Source of the DNA: Chloropicon primus | Lineage: Eukaryota > Chlorophyta > Chloropicophyceae > Chloropicales > Chloropicaceae | Direction: 5' to 3' | DNA length: 64,000 nt | NCBI GenBank assembly: GCA_023205875.1 | Contig: CP060758.1 | Span: forward strand, 744,001-808,000 | Shown: piece after piece, positions 1-8,823 of the stretch | How the letters are laid out: each line of letters starts with the position of its first letter | Numbering within the stretch: position 1 is the first letter of the stretch | The notes under the pieces: generated by a model | Database searches by the model: none | What the model saw: only the letters and a program-made list of their open reading frames with translations | What the model was told of the DNA's origin: nothing | Position numbers and translations under genes: made by a program

Positions 1-1
1 C

Positions 2-2878
2 GTCCTGCTCCCCTTGATGTACCAGGATGAGTTCAGCAGCCTCAACCTGAGTTGCCCCAAGGGAATCTTGCTGCACGGAGAGCCGGGAACGGGGAAGACC
101 ATGGTGGTGAGAGCTTTGGCCACGGAGTGCAACAAGTCAAGCCACATCAAGACGGTCTCCTTCTTCTCCCGCAAGGGGGCCGACCTGCTCGGGAAGTTTC
201 AGGGCGAGGCGGAGAGGAAGCTTCGATTGCTCTTTCAAGAGGCGCAGAAGGCTTCCCCCTCCATCATTTTTTTCGACGAGCTTGACGGGATCGCGCCGGC
301 TCGGGGGGGCAAGGTTTCGGATCAGATCCACACGAGCGTCGTGTCGACTCTCCTCAGTCTCATGGACGGCCTGGTGGACAGGGGGAAGGTCGTGGTCATA
401 GCAGCCACGAACAGGGCGGACGCCATCGACCCCGCGCTGAGGAGGCCGGGCAGGTTCGACCGGGAGATTTACTTCCCTCTCCCCGATGTGGAGCAGAGGC
501 TCAAAATTCTCGTGGCGTGCACGAGGAAGTGGGACGTGAGGCCAAGGGGCGCCGATCTGGAGAGAATGGCGGCGCTGACCGATGGCTTTGCCGGTGCTGA
601 CTTGCAAAGTCTGTGCACGAACGCTGCCTTGGCGAGGCTGAGGAGAGAGTTCCCATCAATTTTGGAAGGGGTCGAGAACAACAGGAAGATTCCAGACTTC
701 GAGTCAAGGCTGCAATCCATGGCCGTGGAGGAGAGGGACTTCATGTCCGCGTTCCAGAGCATCACAAAGGCCTGCTCTCATCGAACCGCGTCGGGAATGC
801 TGTCGTCCAGCAAACTCAAAGCAATTCCATGTTTCATCCTCGATGCCATCTGGAGACCTTTGTACGGCGCCGTCTGCACCTTCAACAGGGACATCAACCC
901 GGACGTCGTTCTGAACGCGAGGACGTCTTGGTCCTGCCCCCTGACAATCAAAAAGTACCTGGAAGAGGTTGGGGCCGTTTCCGACAGAATGATGGTAGGG
1001 GCAACCGAGGCAAAGATGATGTCCAAAGGAGGACAGTTGGCCCACGAATACGTGGCGGACACAAACATTCTTGTCTGTGGAGAGGTTTCCGCGAACGTGA
1101 TGGTTGCGGAGTCTGTGCTTTGCACCCTGTCTGGGTTTCACATCGCAAAGGTGTCTCTGCCCCAGGTCGTGCGTGAGGGTCACGAGAATGTCGCAGAGGG
1201 AATCATCAGCTTGACAAGGAAGGGGCTGAGCGCAGCAAAATCGGATCGCTTTGCCATCTATTGCCCAAACATCCATGATTGGCTGCATGCCGTCGAACCA
1301 GAGATGGAAGGGTTGGAGGAGCCCTTGGAGTGTACCCCGCCCCCTCAGGAGAATCTAGCTGTCTGGAACGCATTCATTCAAGCGTTGCACAACAAAGCGC
1401 CCAACTCCACGGTCGTGGTTATTGCGACATCAAAGGGCTCATCAGAGACCCTGCCGCCCAAGGTCCTGGGCTTCTTCCGAGATTCGAGTGGAAAAGGAAG
1501 GAGCAAGCGGATCGTAGAGACCGAAGCAATCAAGGGAAAGGGGGAATTCTTGTCCAAGTCCGCGTCAGAGTACCTGGTGTCTGTGACAAAGTTTCTGCTG
1601 AAATCCGCGGGAGACGCCCCGGAAGTCAGGAAGGAGATCCTTGAAAGCGCCAAGCCTGCAGAAAATTCGGGGGAGCAAGTGCACGCGGCCTCCGAAGGAA
1701 CAGAGAAGGAGCCACAGGATATGGATATCGCGAGAGACGTCGAGGGCCTGGAAAGCAAAGCCGCGGCTGGTGCTGAAGACGATCTTGCGGCTAGAGCAGA
1801 GGCAGATGGGACCTCCAAGGATGATGACGAGATCAGGGGAAACGAAGAGACTCCTCCCAGCTGTCTTTCCCCTGTAGAGAACAACGTCGAGGCGGTGGGT
1901 CCTGGGGACGGCGAGGTCGAGTTTTGCAAGGTTTCTTTGACTGGTGAGGCGAATGTTCAGTGCGACAAGTGCTCGGCCAGAATTCAAACAAAGTGCCTCG
2001 GGTACCTGCAAGGTGATTCCCGAACGTGGACTTGTGGGTTGTGCGTGAAGAAGCAGAAGTACCGACAAGAAGAACTGGATGAGATTCTTAGCCTTGAAGC
2101 GAAGACAATCAAGTGGATTGGGATGACCTTGTTGAAGGATCACAGGTGTGGGCTCACGCACACCAGAGGCGGGGAAGAAGATTCGAGCGACGACTCTGTG
2201 GTGTTCCTGGATATCGCAAACAACGCAAACAAGGGAAAGTACGAGCTTCTGGAGTATCTGCAGGCGGCCTCGAAATTGGCTCTTGACGAGATGTTGCAGC
2301 AACAGTCCTCCGTGGACAGTCTGGCCAAGCAGAAGGGCGTGGGAAACAAGTACTTCGTCTCGACGTCGGCGGCCTTTGCCACTGCAGACAAGATTGATTC
2401 CATTTGCTGGAACTTCAATCAATACATCGCGCAGAAGTTCCCTAAACTTGATGAAGGTGAGGAAGAGGAGGAGAAGGGCGGGGCGAAGGCCCCTGCCGAC
2501 GAGGGAGGCGAGAAGGAAAATGCAGGCGTTTCTAGGCCGACCAGGGAGGCTGCGGAGTCGGTGGACGGGACCCCCTTGCAGCCCCAAGTGTTTACTCACT
2601 CGGGTGGCGATGGCGACGAGGAGAGTGACGCAGGAACCAGAGCGCTGGTCGAGAGGGTGGCCAACCTGCTTGCGGGCCGCCTGTTCGAAGAAAGGCCGGG
2701 GCACTACGAGGAGCTTGTGGCCAAGATTCTGTGCCAAAGCTTTCGATCCATTGCAGGGTGCACTCGCGGACGACTGAGAGAGATGAACTCGTCGGCAGAG
2801 TGTGTTTTGGAAGGGGCAGAGGGCATCCTCTCCAATAGCATCGATCAGTGTTGCCTAGGAAAGCAGCCGACCTCCTGA
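2..2878 (+). CDS. ATAD2/Yta7-like AAA ATPase with PHD-like zinc motif (5' partial)
   Basis: Reading is open to the left edge, so the N-terminus lies outside the window; the first ATG (17) is internal to the AAA fold. Family role: ATAD2/Yta7 proteins are nuclear AAA ATPases that act on histones and chromatin. Seen: Walker A GEPGTGKT near residue 27 (Glu where Pro is usual), FFSRKGAD and QGEAERKLRLLF signatures typical of this subfamily, Walker B IIFFDELDG near 88, and the sensor/arginine-finger block RRPGRFDRE near 150. Around residues 650-682 a QCDKC...TKC...TCGLC pattern looks like the second half of a PHD finger with its His replaced. The rest is acidic and low-complexity. I do not see a bromodomain, which animal and fungal members carry. 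Convergent with the next gene, 135 bases away. Subfamily is sure; the zinc motif is inference. Confidence 0.85.
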   Translation, partial: VLLPLMYQDEFSSLNLSCPKGILLHGEPGTGKTMVVRALATECNKSSHIKTVSFFSRKGADLLGKFQGEAERKLRLLFQEAQKASPSIIFFDELDGIAPARGGKVSDQIHTSVVSTLLSLMDGLVDRGKVVVIAATNRADAIDPALRRPGRFDREIYFPLPDVEQRLKILVACTRKWDVRPRGADLERMAALTDGFAGADLQSLCTNAALARLRREFPSILEGVENNRKIPDFESRLQSMAVEERDFMSAFQSITKACSHRTASGMLSSSKLKAIPCFILDAIWRPLYGAVCTFNRDINPDVVLNARTSWSCPLTIKKYLEEVGAVSDRMMVGATEAKMMSKGGQLAHEYVADTNILVCGEVSANVMVAESVLCTLSGFHIAKVSLPQVVREGHENVAEGIISLTRKGLSAAKSDRFAIYCPNIHDWLHAVEPEMEGLEEPLECTPPPQENLAVWNAFIQALHNKAPNSTVVVIATSKGSSETLPPKVLGFFRDSSGKGRSKRIVETEAIKGKGEFLSKSASEYLVSVTKFLLKSAGDAPEVRKEILESAKPAENSGEQVHAASEGTEKEPQDMDIARDVEGLESKAAAGAEDDLAARAEADGTSKDDDEIRGNEETPPSCLSPVENNVEAVGPGDGEVEFCKVSLTGEANVQCDKCSARIQTKCLGYLQGDSRTWTCGLCVKKQKYRQEELDEILSLEAKTIKWIGMTLLKDHRCGLTHTRGGEEDSSDDSVVFLDIANNANKGKYELLEYLQAASKLALDEMLQQQSSVDSLAKQKGVGNKYFVSTSAAFATADKIDSICWNFNQYIAQKFPKLDEGEEEEEKGGAKAPADEGGEKENAGVSRPTREAAESVDGTPLQPQVFTHSGGDGDEESDAGTRALVERVANLLAGRLFEERPGHYEELVAKILCQSFRSIAGCTRGRLREMNSSAECVLEGAEGILSNSIDQCCLGKQPTS

Positions 2879-3013
2879 GTCGACTCGCCCGCCACTGTTG
2901 TTTGCTCGGTGGTTTAATAACGGTGTTGTCGTGTACCATTAGATACGAATACGGTCCAATTAAAATTATTTTCCTTTAGGTCTCCTTTAGGTCTGCGGTT
3001 TCCATGCCGTGCC

Positions 3014-3740
3014 CTACTTCGAACCGCCTTTGGCCGAAGCCCTCTGCATGACGTCCCAGTTGTAGACTCTCGCCATGGACACCTCAAGCGTGGTGATCGA
3101 GTCCCTCACGAAGTTGAGATCCTTCTCGTGATTCGCTATGTTTTGGTTCGCATTGATTTTGTTCTGCTCCAGCAAGCCCTTTGCCTCCTCCAGAGAATAT
3201 TCAACCATCACGTTAGCCCCGAGCCACAAGTACACGTTCTGCGTTCCCTTGTTGATCGTCGCCTTCGTGTAGACGTGGTCCGACAGCTCGAAGTCCACGG
3301 TGATCTGCTCGCTCGAGGACTCCTTCTCGACGAGAAGCATAACCATCTCGATGGCTTTCTCTATATGTGGCACCTTTCCGAGCATCCTCGCCCGGCTTTG
3401 CAGAAGTCTGCTCTCGAGGAGCTTGAACGTCTGGAACTTCTCCTGCAGCTGGCCGAGCACCTCGTCCGGCTTCTTATCCTGCTCCCGCGCACACAGAGCC
3501 AACAAGAGCAAAGAACTAACGCGTTAGTCGTCCGAGAGAGAGAGAGAGAGAGAGAACCAGATCTTGGACGAGAGTCCACAATAAACGAGAACGAGTGCGA
3601 GCCGAAGCGAGGAAAAGGGAGCCGCAAAATCGGACGAGAAAGCTTCCAACACGTCGTCCCACCTTCATGTACTTGTCCACATCGTCAATGAACTCCACCG
3701 GAGGGAGTTTCACCATGTTCTTCGCTTCCGACGACGCCAT
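3014..3740 (-). CDS. PFD3: Prefoldin subunit 3 (VBP1-type alpha prefoldin)
   Basis: Alpha-class subunit of the hexameric prefoldin chaperone, which delivers unfolded actin and tubulin to the chaperonin TRiC/CCT in the cytosol. Two exons on the minus strand: 3740-3663 (26 codons, ends VDKYMK) and 3478-3014, phase 0, joined by a 184-base intron with donor GTGGG and acceptor CAG. The product is 180 residues, the usual family length. The N-terminal helix holds the FIDDVDKYMK block. The centre holds the beta-hairpin segment (VYTKATINK, VYLWLGANVMVEY), and the C-terminal helix is a second coiled-coil arm (GLLEQNKINANQNIANHEKD). The intron carries a (CT)n run on the sense strand. It is transcribed divergently from UXT, another alpha-type prefoldin, across about 300 bases. 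Confidence 0.92.
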
Positions 3741-4037
3741 CCTTCTCTCTCTTCTCCCCAATTTGAAACCACAAAACCAAAATCGGCGCCTGAAGGAAAA
3801 AAAAAATATTTTCAGAGCGAGAAGCTGAGAGAGGAGAGAGGAGAGGATCCGCTTGCTTGCTTTGGCGTCCTCGCCGTGGATGGAGGGCCAATCACGGGAT
3901 GTGAATCCGGTTGAGAGGGTCTACTTGCGCAGGTAACTTCCTTCAGCAGAGCCAGGCCGTTCGATTGATTGATTGATTGGTTGGTTGATTGGTTGGTTTG
4001 GTCCTCCTCCGTCCTACCTACCTCAATAATAGTTGTG
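3741..4037. promoter_or_regulatory. Shared divergent promoter between PFD3 and UXT
   Basis: This 297-base gap separates two start codons that point away from each other, so both 5' flanks must lie here. It holds an A-rich stretch near 3799-3810, a GA-rich stretch near 3826-3850, and a short tetranucleotide run of GATT and GGTT units at about 3963-3998 directly upstream of UXT. No TATA box is convincing. Co-regulation of the two prefoldin genes is inference from the arrangement. Confidence 0.5.
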
Positions 4038-4475
4038 ATGGCTGAGGAGAGAATGGGAGACGTGGACGCGAGGGAGGTTCTGGAGAAGGTCGTGCAGTAT
4101 CGAAAGTTCCTGCACGAGAGGCTCGTTCCAGATCTGAACGACGCGGTGGAGCAGCGGTCCAAGCTGGAGGAGGAGATAGAGGACTGGAAGGGGTTGGAGG
4201 CGAGCATCTCGACCCCGACCGGGGAGGAGACAGCTCTGGTGGACTTGGGGGCGGGGGTGTTCGCGGAAGGCAGGGTGCACGATCCTCGGACGATGTACGT
4301 CTCGATAGGGTTGGGGTTCTTCGTCCAGTGCAGCGCAGAGGAGGGTCTGGGCATGGCGAGGGAGAGGGTCCAGATTCTGCAGGAGCGCAAGCTGAAGGCG
4401 GAGGACTCCATCACCTCGATTCAGGGCTCCATCAGCCTCGTCACTCAGGGCATAGAGGAGCTCAAGAGGCTCTGA
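4038..4475 (+). CDS. UXT: UXT-like alpha prefoldin
   Basis: UXT (ART-27) is an alpha-class prefoldin found mainly in the R2TP/prefoldin-like complex that helps assemble RNA polymerases and PIKK kinases. The product is 145 residues, close to the animal protein. The start is the ATG giving MAEERMGD; an upstream in-frame extension is open but made of repeat-derived Trp/Leu codons. Seen: N-terminal coiled coil (EKVVQYRKFLHERLVPDL), a central hairpin with VDLGAGVFAEGRV and the diagnostic DPRTMYVSIGLGFFVQ block, and a C-terminal helix (AREQRVQ-type region ending IEELKRL). The GLGFF segment separates UXT from prefoldin 5 and 3. TGTAA lies 50 bases after the stop. It is head-to-head with PFD3 and tail-to-tail with the exchanger gene. 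Confidence 0.85.
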   Translation: MAEERMGDVDAREVLEKVVQYRKFLHERLVPDLNDAVEQRSKLEEEIEDWKGLEASISTPTGEETALVDLGAGVFAEGRVHDPRTMYVSIGLGFFVQCSAEEGLGMARERVQILQERKLKAEDSITSIQGSISLVTQGIEELKRL

Positions 4476-4546
4476 GCACACACGCAGTGCTGCCCTGCCA
4501 ACGCTAATCTTATATCCAAAAGTTTGTAAACATACACGCTCCGCCT

Positions 4547-6106
4547 TCAGTACGGAAAGCAAGTAAGTCTTAGTCCGAGCCACGCCAAGTAACCCGCGAG
4601 GCAGAGCCAACCAAAAGATCTGGTCAGCCGCATCCTGAAAATGCACAGGAAGAGAACGTACAGAACGAGGATCGCGATGTCGATGATTCCATCCAAGGCA
4701 AAGCCTTCCGCCTGCACGGGCACCGGCCTGAAGCCGTTCGCCGAGCACCGGATGCCCTGGACGAGTCCGAACGCCACCAGGGCGTCGAACGTGTTTGATC
4801 CAAAGGCCTGACATATTGCGGTATCCACCTTGCCAGAGCGGCTCGCCATCACAGCCGCGAGGAGGTTGGGAAACGAGGTGCCGGCGGCGTCGAGGGTGAG
4901 CCCGACAACCTCCGGAGGTATGCCCAGAGACTTGCCAAACCTAGTGCTCATCATTCCCAGTAGCCAAGACACCGCCGCGAGCCAGCAGGTCGCCAGCAGA
5001 ACGGTCAGGAAGACGAGACCGCCCTCGTCCCAGACCGGGATGGTGAAGTGGACGATCGCGTTGAACGGAAAATTCAACACGTACAAGAGCTTGTCCAAGA
5101 AGTTTGCTCCTCTCCCGGAAGGCCAGGCCAGCAGGTGGTGCGCGCGGTACTCCTCCTCCTCTTCGCTGAGCTGAATCTCCTCGGCAATTTTCAGGGCGTC
5201 CGTTGCCAGCTTCTCGTGCGCGTTGCCCTCGTCCCTCGCCAGCTCCACCAGTCTGAAGTCCACCGCAATCTCGTTGGGCTCGTCCGGGTGGAGGGCCAGG
5301 TGGACGAGTTCCTTCTTCGAGAGGTTGGGGTGGCTGGACGCCGAGGAGGCCAGCCGAGCTGACACCTCCGGAGCAAACGAAGTAAGCAGGGGCGTGCTCG
5401 CCTCGGGCGGCGGCCCGTGACTCAGGTCCCTCACCACCGCCTCTTGGAGGGACAGGCTCCTCTTCAAGTGCGCCTTGACCTCCTCTGGGATGCCGTGCTC
5501 CATCTCTCGTACCGTTTTCTCGAAGTCCAGCACCCCGCGCTCGTCCCGGAAGATCCTCACTTCGCGCCTCCTCCTGGCCTTGGGCAGCCCCCCGTCCCGG
5601 CACTGGCACCAGGAGCCTCCGTAGCAGACGCCAACGTACGCGAGGTACAGCAAGAACATAGCCAGCGCCTCGGGCCAACTGATCACCTGGTCCCTGGTCA
5701 CCCACACAACAGTTAGGACCGACAGTGCGTAAGCATACACGTCGCGCTGAAGGAAGGTCCACGACAGTCTCAGCTGTCGTGACCTCAGTTTGGAGCGGGC
5801 CGCGAGAGCGCTAAACGCTGTGATGAGCAACACGTTGAAGTTCCAGCTTCCGGCAACGACGCCGACCCCGACCTCCGAGCGCTGCACCACTCCAGTCACC
5901 ATCGCGGTGAAGAGCTCGGGAGCGTTCAGCGCGGCGCCCAAGATCGTCGCCCCCGCGACGTCGTCCGGCACCTTGTACCTGTTGCAGAGCACACGCACCG
6001 CGGGGACGAGGCGCAGGTCGACGACGAAGTAGAAACTGTATAGGCAAAGGCAAACCCCAACACCCGTCAGCACGGCCTCCCCCGCCTCGACCTCTTCCAC
6101 TTCCAT
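4547..6106 (-). CDS. K+-dependent Na+/Ca2+ exchanger-like cation/Ca2+ antiporter
   Basis: Member of the Ca2+/cation antiporter superfamily, most like the SLC24 (NCKX) and plant CCX group; such carriers move Ca2+ across a membrane against Na+ and/or K+. The 519-residue product starts at the first ATG (MEVEEVEAGEAV). Two hydrophobic clusters of about five helices each flank a charged cytosolic loop (roughly residues 165-340). The alpha-1 repeat reads VAGATILGAALNAPELFTA near residue 60, with the catalytic Glu in NAPELF. The alpha-2 repeat reads LTLDAAGTSFPNLLAAV followed by AFGSNTFDALVAFGL. Asp in the alpha-2 TSxPD motif of NCKX is Asn here (SFPN), so the K+ requirement is uncertain. Intronless. 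Membrane location cannot be told. Confidence 0.82.
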   Translation of the reverse strand: MEVEEVEAGEAVLTGVGVCLCLYSFYFVVDLRLVPAVRVLCNRYKVPDDVAGATILGAALNAPELFTAMVTGVVQRSEVGVGVVAGSWNFNVLLITAFSALAARSKLRSRQLRLSWTFLQRDVYAYALSVLTVVWVTRDQVISWPEALAMFLLYLAYVGVCYGGSWCQCRDGGLPKARRRREVRIFRDERGVLDFEKTVREMEHGIPEEVKAHLKRSLSLQEAVVRDLSHGPPPEASTPLLTSFAPEVSARLASSASSHPNLSKKELVHLALHPDEPNEIAVDFRLVELARDEGNAHEKLATDALKIAEEIQLSEEEEEYRAHHLLAWPSGRGANFLDKLLYVLNFPFNAIVHFTIPVWDEGGLVFLTVLLATCWLAAVSWLLGMMSTRFGKSLGIPPEVVGLTLDAAGTSFPNLLAAVMASRSGKVDTAICQAFGSNTFDALVAFGLVQGIRCSANGFRPVPVQAEGFALDGIIDIAILVLYVLFLCIFRMRLTRSFGWLCLAGYLAWLGLRLTCFPY

Positions 6107-6487
6107 CCCCTCACCCTCCCACTCTTCACCGCGCCTCAACCTCTTCGTTCGATCGAATCGATGCCAAACGTAACGGCCGAGTTCTCGGGCCCCCCTCCGC
6201 TTTCCCTCCAGCTGCTCTAAAATGGTTCGTTTTTAGACGTCACTTTTTTGACGTCACTTTTTCCCGCGCGTTCGGCTCGAAGAGACAGAGCGATCGCGAT
6301 CGCGTCGAGAGTGGTTGGGTTGACGAGGGCGACGCGACGCGGCGACAGGGGGACGGGGCGAGGACACCGGTGGGGGAGGAGGTTGGGATCCACGACACGC
6401 CACGTTTCGTGGTGTTTCGAAAGAGTCCTTGCGCGAAAGGAGCGGCGAGGATTGGAGTAAGTTGCTTGACAGAGAGGGAGGGCGGTG
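6107..6487. other. Divergent intergenic region, exchanger / claspin-like
   Basis: This 381-base gap lies between two outward-pointing start codons. It contains two close copies of a short TGACGTCACTTTTT-type unit at about 6237-6260. TGACGTCA is the palindromic core recognised by CREB/ATF- and TGA-type bZIP factors, so this is a plausible bZIP site pair. A CGATCGCGATCGCG palindrome follows at about 6292-6304. No gene is seen. Confidence 0.5.
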
Positions 6488-8713
6488 ATGGAAGACCTGG
6501 AGGACGTCTTGCCCGCGGGGGAGGCGGAGATGGTCGCGAGGGGGATGAGCCAGGGCGACGTGCTGGTTGCGACTGGCCAGAATAAAGCTCTGAAGAGGTT
6601 GAAGAGAAGGGGGGTTCCTCTTCCTCCTGCTGAAGGGAAGGAGAACGAGGACGTGGGTGGTTCGAAGGAGGAGGAAGCCTTGGCGGTCTCGAAAATGTCT
6701 TTGGACGGCGCCGAGGAGGGGGGGGAGAAGGAGGTCGAGGACGAGGAGCCAGCGGAGGAGAAGGGGGCGAGCGTCAAGCCTGGCGTATCGGGGGGGGGCG
6801 ACATGGTGGACCTGATGGCCGACTGGGAGGAGGGCCTCGCCGACCTCGAGGACGAGGAGGAGCCGGAGGAGCTGGTCGAGTTCTTGCGGCTGGAAAGGGG
6901 AGTGGAGGACTCCAAGGCAGCGTCCCTGTCCGGCAGCGGTGAGCAGGCCAAAAGCGAGGGAAGGGGGGGTGAGGAAGCCCAGTCGGACGTTTCGAGCCCC
7001 TCCGGTGAGGAGGCCAAGGACGACGGTCCCGAGGAGGACGACGACGCAGAGATCGCTTTCGATACGGAGCACGATGCCAACGCCCAGAGGGACATGATTG
7101 CCGACGCCGAGAGGGAAAGGATCGGCAAGGGGTTCAACCCGGACATCAAGCCCATGTCGTCTATTCTGGAAAAGATCAACCTGAGAGTGCAGCAGGCCGC
7201 GATGGCCAAGCCCGCGGCCGCGGAGCCGACCGAGGAAGCGGAGGAGGGGCTCAAGTTCAGCGATTTTGCGGACAAGATTATGAACATCAAGCCCACGGAC
7301 AGCACCGGCGACGTGATCAACGTCGAGGAGCCAGCGAAAGAGGAGGACGAGGAGGAGGAGGGCGGCAAGGGGACCGATGAGGGGCCCGAGGCATCGGCGG
7401 GCGCTGAGGAGGACGAGGCGGAAGACGCTGAGGAGATGGAGAGCGAGGACGCGGACCAGGGGGGGGAGGAGAAGAAGAGGAAGACCAACGAAATTCGCTT
7501 GGCAGCGAAAGAACCAGAACCAGAACCTGAACCTGAGCCCGAGGAGGACGAGCTCCAGTCCGAAGAGGAGGAGGAGGAGGAGGAGGAGTCCGAGACCGAG
7601 GAGTCCGAGACCGAGGTGGAAGAGGAGGAGGAGCAGGCGAACGGGTTCACCTGGGAGGAGGACGAGCCCCTGCCGGATGAGCTGGAAGCTGAGCTGGAGG
7701 GGGAAAAGGCCAAGGAGAAGGCAGCTGGAGGCGAAGGCGAAGGCACGGCGTTGAAGAAGAAGCTGCCCAAGGTCAACAGAGGGTTCGTGGAGGACGAGGC
7801 CGAGCTCAGTGACGACGAGGGCCACCTCCACGAGGACGAGAATGGGGAGGAAATGGATGACGAGGACGATGATGGGAAAGACTTGGAGGACCTGATCGAC
7901 AACAGGAAGATTCGCGAGAGCGATGACAGGGTAAGGAAGCGGACGAAGCTCCACCAGAACTGGATCAACGAGAAGGAGGACGAGGACCTGGAGGAGTTAG
8001 TTCACGCCGTTGAGACTGGGTTCCGGAAGAAGAGGAAGGGGCTCGCCGGCGAGGAGGACGAGGGAAACGACAGGGATGCCAGAAGGAGGAGAGCCGACCT
8101 TGCTGATTTGGGAGGCGACGATCAGGATCTCGAGAGGATCTTCGATGCAAAGATGATTGAAGAGAACGACATGTCGGATGGAGAGGTGGAGATGATCGAG
8201 GCGGCGTACAAGCGCAGGAACCAGAGGCTTGCGGAAAAGAAGCAAAGGGAGAAGGAGAAGGAAAAGGCGTCCGAGTCGGTTCAGAACAACCTCATATCTC
8301 ACGAGGCCCTCGCGTCCATTATTCCAAGGGATGCAGCCGTGGAGATGCCTGCGGCGGCAGACGTGAAGGCGAAGAGAATGTTCATCCCTCGGGACGCTGC
8401 CGTGGGAAGGGTAGAGGAGGAGGAAGAATCTGCGGTCGTATCGAAAACCTCTTTCCTGAGCAGTACCCTTCAGTACAGTAAACGGACGTTGGTTTCGAGT
8501 CGCAAATCTTTCGTGTTCGGCCAGAAGAAGACTGAAGTTGCTGGGGAGGGAAAGAGCGTTGCCACGGAGAAAACCCAGATGCCCAAGAAGGTGGACAGTC
8601 TCCTAAGGTCCAGCTCGCTCGTGAAGCTTCTGAACACCAAGTCGAAGAAGAATCAAGGGAGCGCTCTTGGGACTCAAACTGCCCTTGACTTGTCGAGGAT
8701 CATCAACATGTGA
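6488..8713 (+). CDS. Claspin/Mrc1-like replication checkpoint mediator
   Basis: Claspin/Mrc1 travels with the replication fork and passes the ATR (Mec1) signal to the checkpoint kinase. The 741-residue product starts MEDLEDVLPAGE and is highly charged. An N-terminal basic patch (KALKRLKRRGVPLPP) sits near residue 35, and long Glu/Asp runs fill residues 100-420, including an alternating Glu-Pro repeat near 345. The conserved Mrc1-like segment runs from about 430 to 610: FVEDEAELSDDEG, then DLEDLIDNRKI, DARRRRADLADL and LISHEALASIIP. This order of acidic FxDEEAE block, RRRR helix and C-terminal helix is characteristic of Mrc1-like domains (Pfam family MRC1). Intronless; TGTAA lies 67 bases after the stop. 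The family call is by pattern; overall sequence identity is low outside the conserved block. Confidence 0.72.
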   Translation: MEDLEDVLPAGEAEMVARGMSQGDVLVATGQNKALKRLKRRGVPLPPAEGKENEDVGGSKEEEALAVSKMSLDGAEEGGEKEVEDEEPAEEKGASVKPGVSGGGDMVDLMADWEEGLADLEDEEEPEELVEFLRLERGVEDSKAASLSGSGEQAKSEGRGGEEAQSDVSSPSGEEAKDDGPEEDDDAEIAFDTEHDANAQRDMIADAERERIGKGFNPDIKPMSSILEKINLRVQQAAMAKPAAAEPTEEAEEGLKFSDFADKIMNIKPTDSTGDVINVEEPAKEEDEEEEGGKGTDEGPEASAGAEEDEAEDAEEMESEDADQGGEEKKRKTNEIRLAAKEPEPEPEPEPEEDELQSEEEEEEEEESETEESETEVEEEEEQANGFTWEEDEPLPDELEAELEGEKAKEKAAGGEGEGTALKKKLPKVNRGFVEDEAELSDDEGHLHEDENGEEMDDEDDDGKDLEDLIDNRKIRESDDRVRKRTKLHQNWINEKEDEDLEELVHAVETGFRKKRKGLAGEEDEGNDRDARRRRADLADLGGDDQDLERIFDAKMIEENDMSDGEVEMIEAAYKRRNQRLAEKKQREKEKEKASESVQNNLISHEALASIIPRDAAVEMPAAADVKAKRMFIPRDAAVGRVEEEEESAVVSKTSFLSSTLQYSKRTLVSSRKSFVFGQKKTEVAGEGKSVATEKTQMPKKVDSLLRSSSLVKLLNTKSKKNQGSALGTQTALDLSRIINM

Positions 8714-8779
8714 AGCCTCTCGCGAACCAGCACGCACGGGTATAACCTATATAACCGTTCTCGGTTTATTTCTATGTGT

Positions 8780-8790
8780 TGTAATTTACA
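8780..8790. terminator. Back-to-back poly(A) signals in a convergent gene pair
   Basis: The sequence TGTAATTTACA contains TGTAA on the plus strand (67 bases after the claspin-like stop) and TGTAA on the minus strand (34 bases after the FKBP stop). TGTAA is the established poly(A) signal of green algae. Assignment is by position; no cleavage site is known. Confidence 0.65.
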
Positions 8791-8823
8791 GCTAGGTACT
8801 CTATCGTCCTCGTCATCTTCAGC

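Noticed and set aside
3969-4037. N-terminal extension of UXT
   Set aside because: Encoded by the GATT/GGTT repeat, not similar to UXT, and MAEERMGD gives the family length.
6217-7968. 583-codon Ser-rich minus-strand frame
   Set aside because: It is the mirror of the Glu/Asp-rich claspin-like gene; poly-Ser and poly-Leu arise from GAG/GAC codons read backwards.
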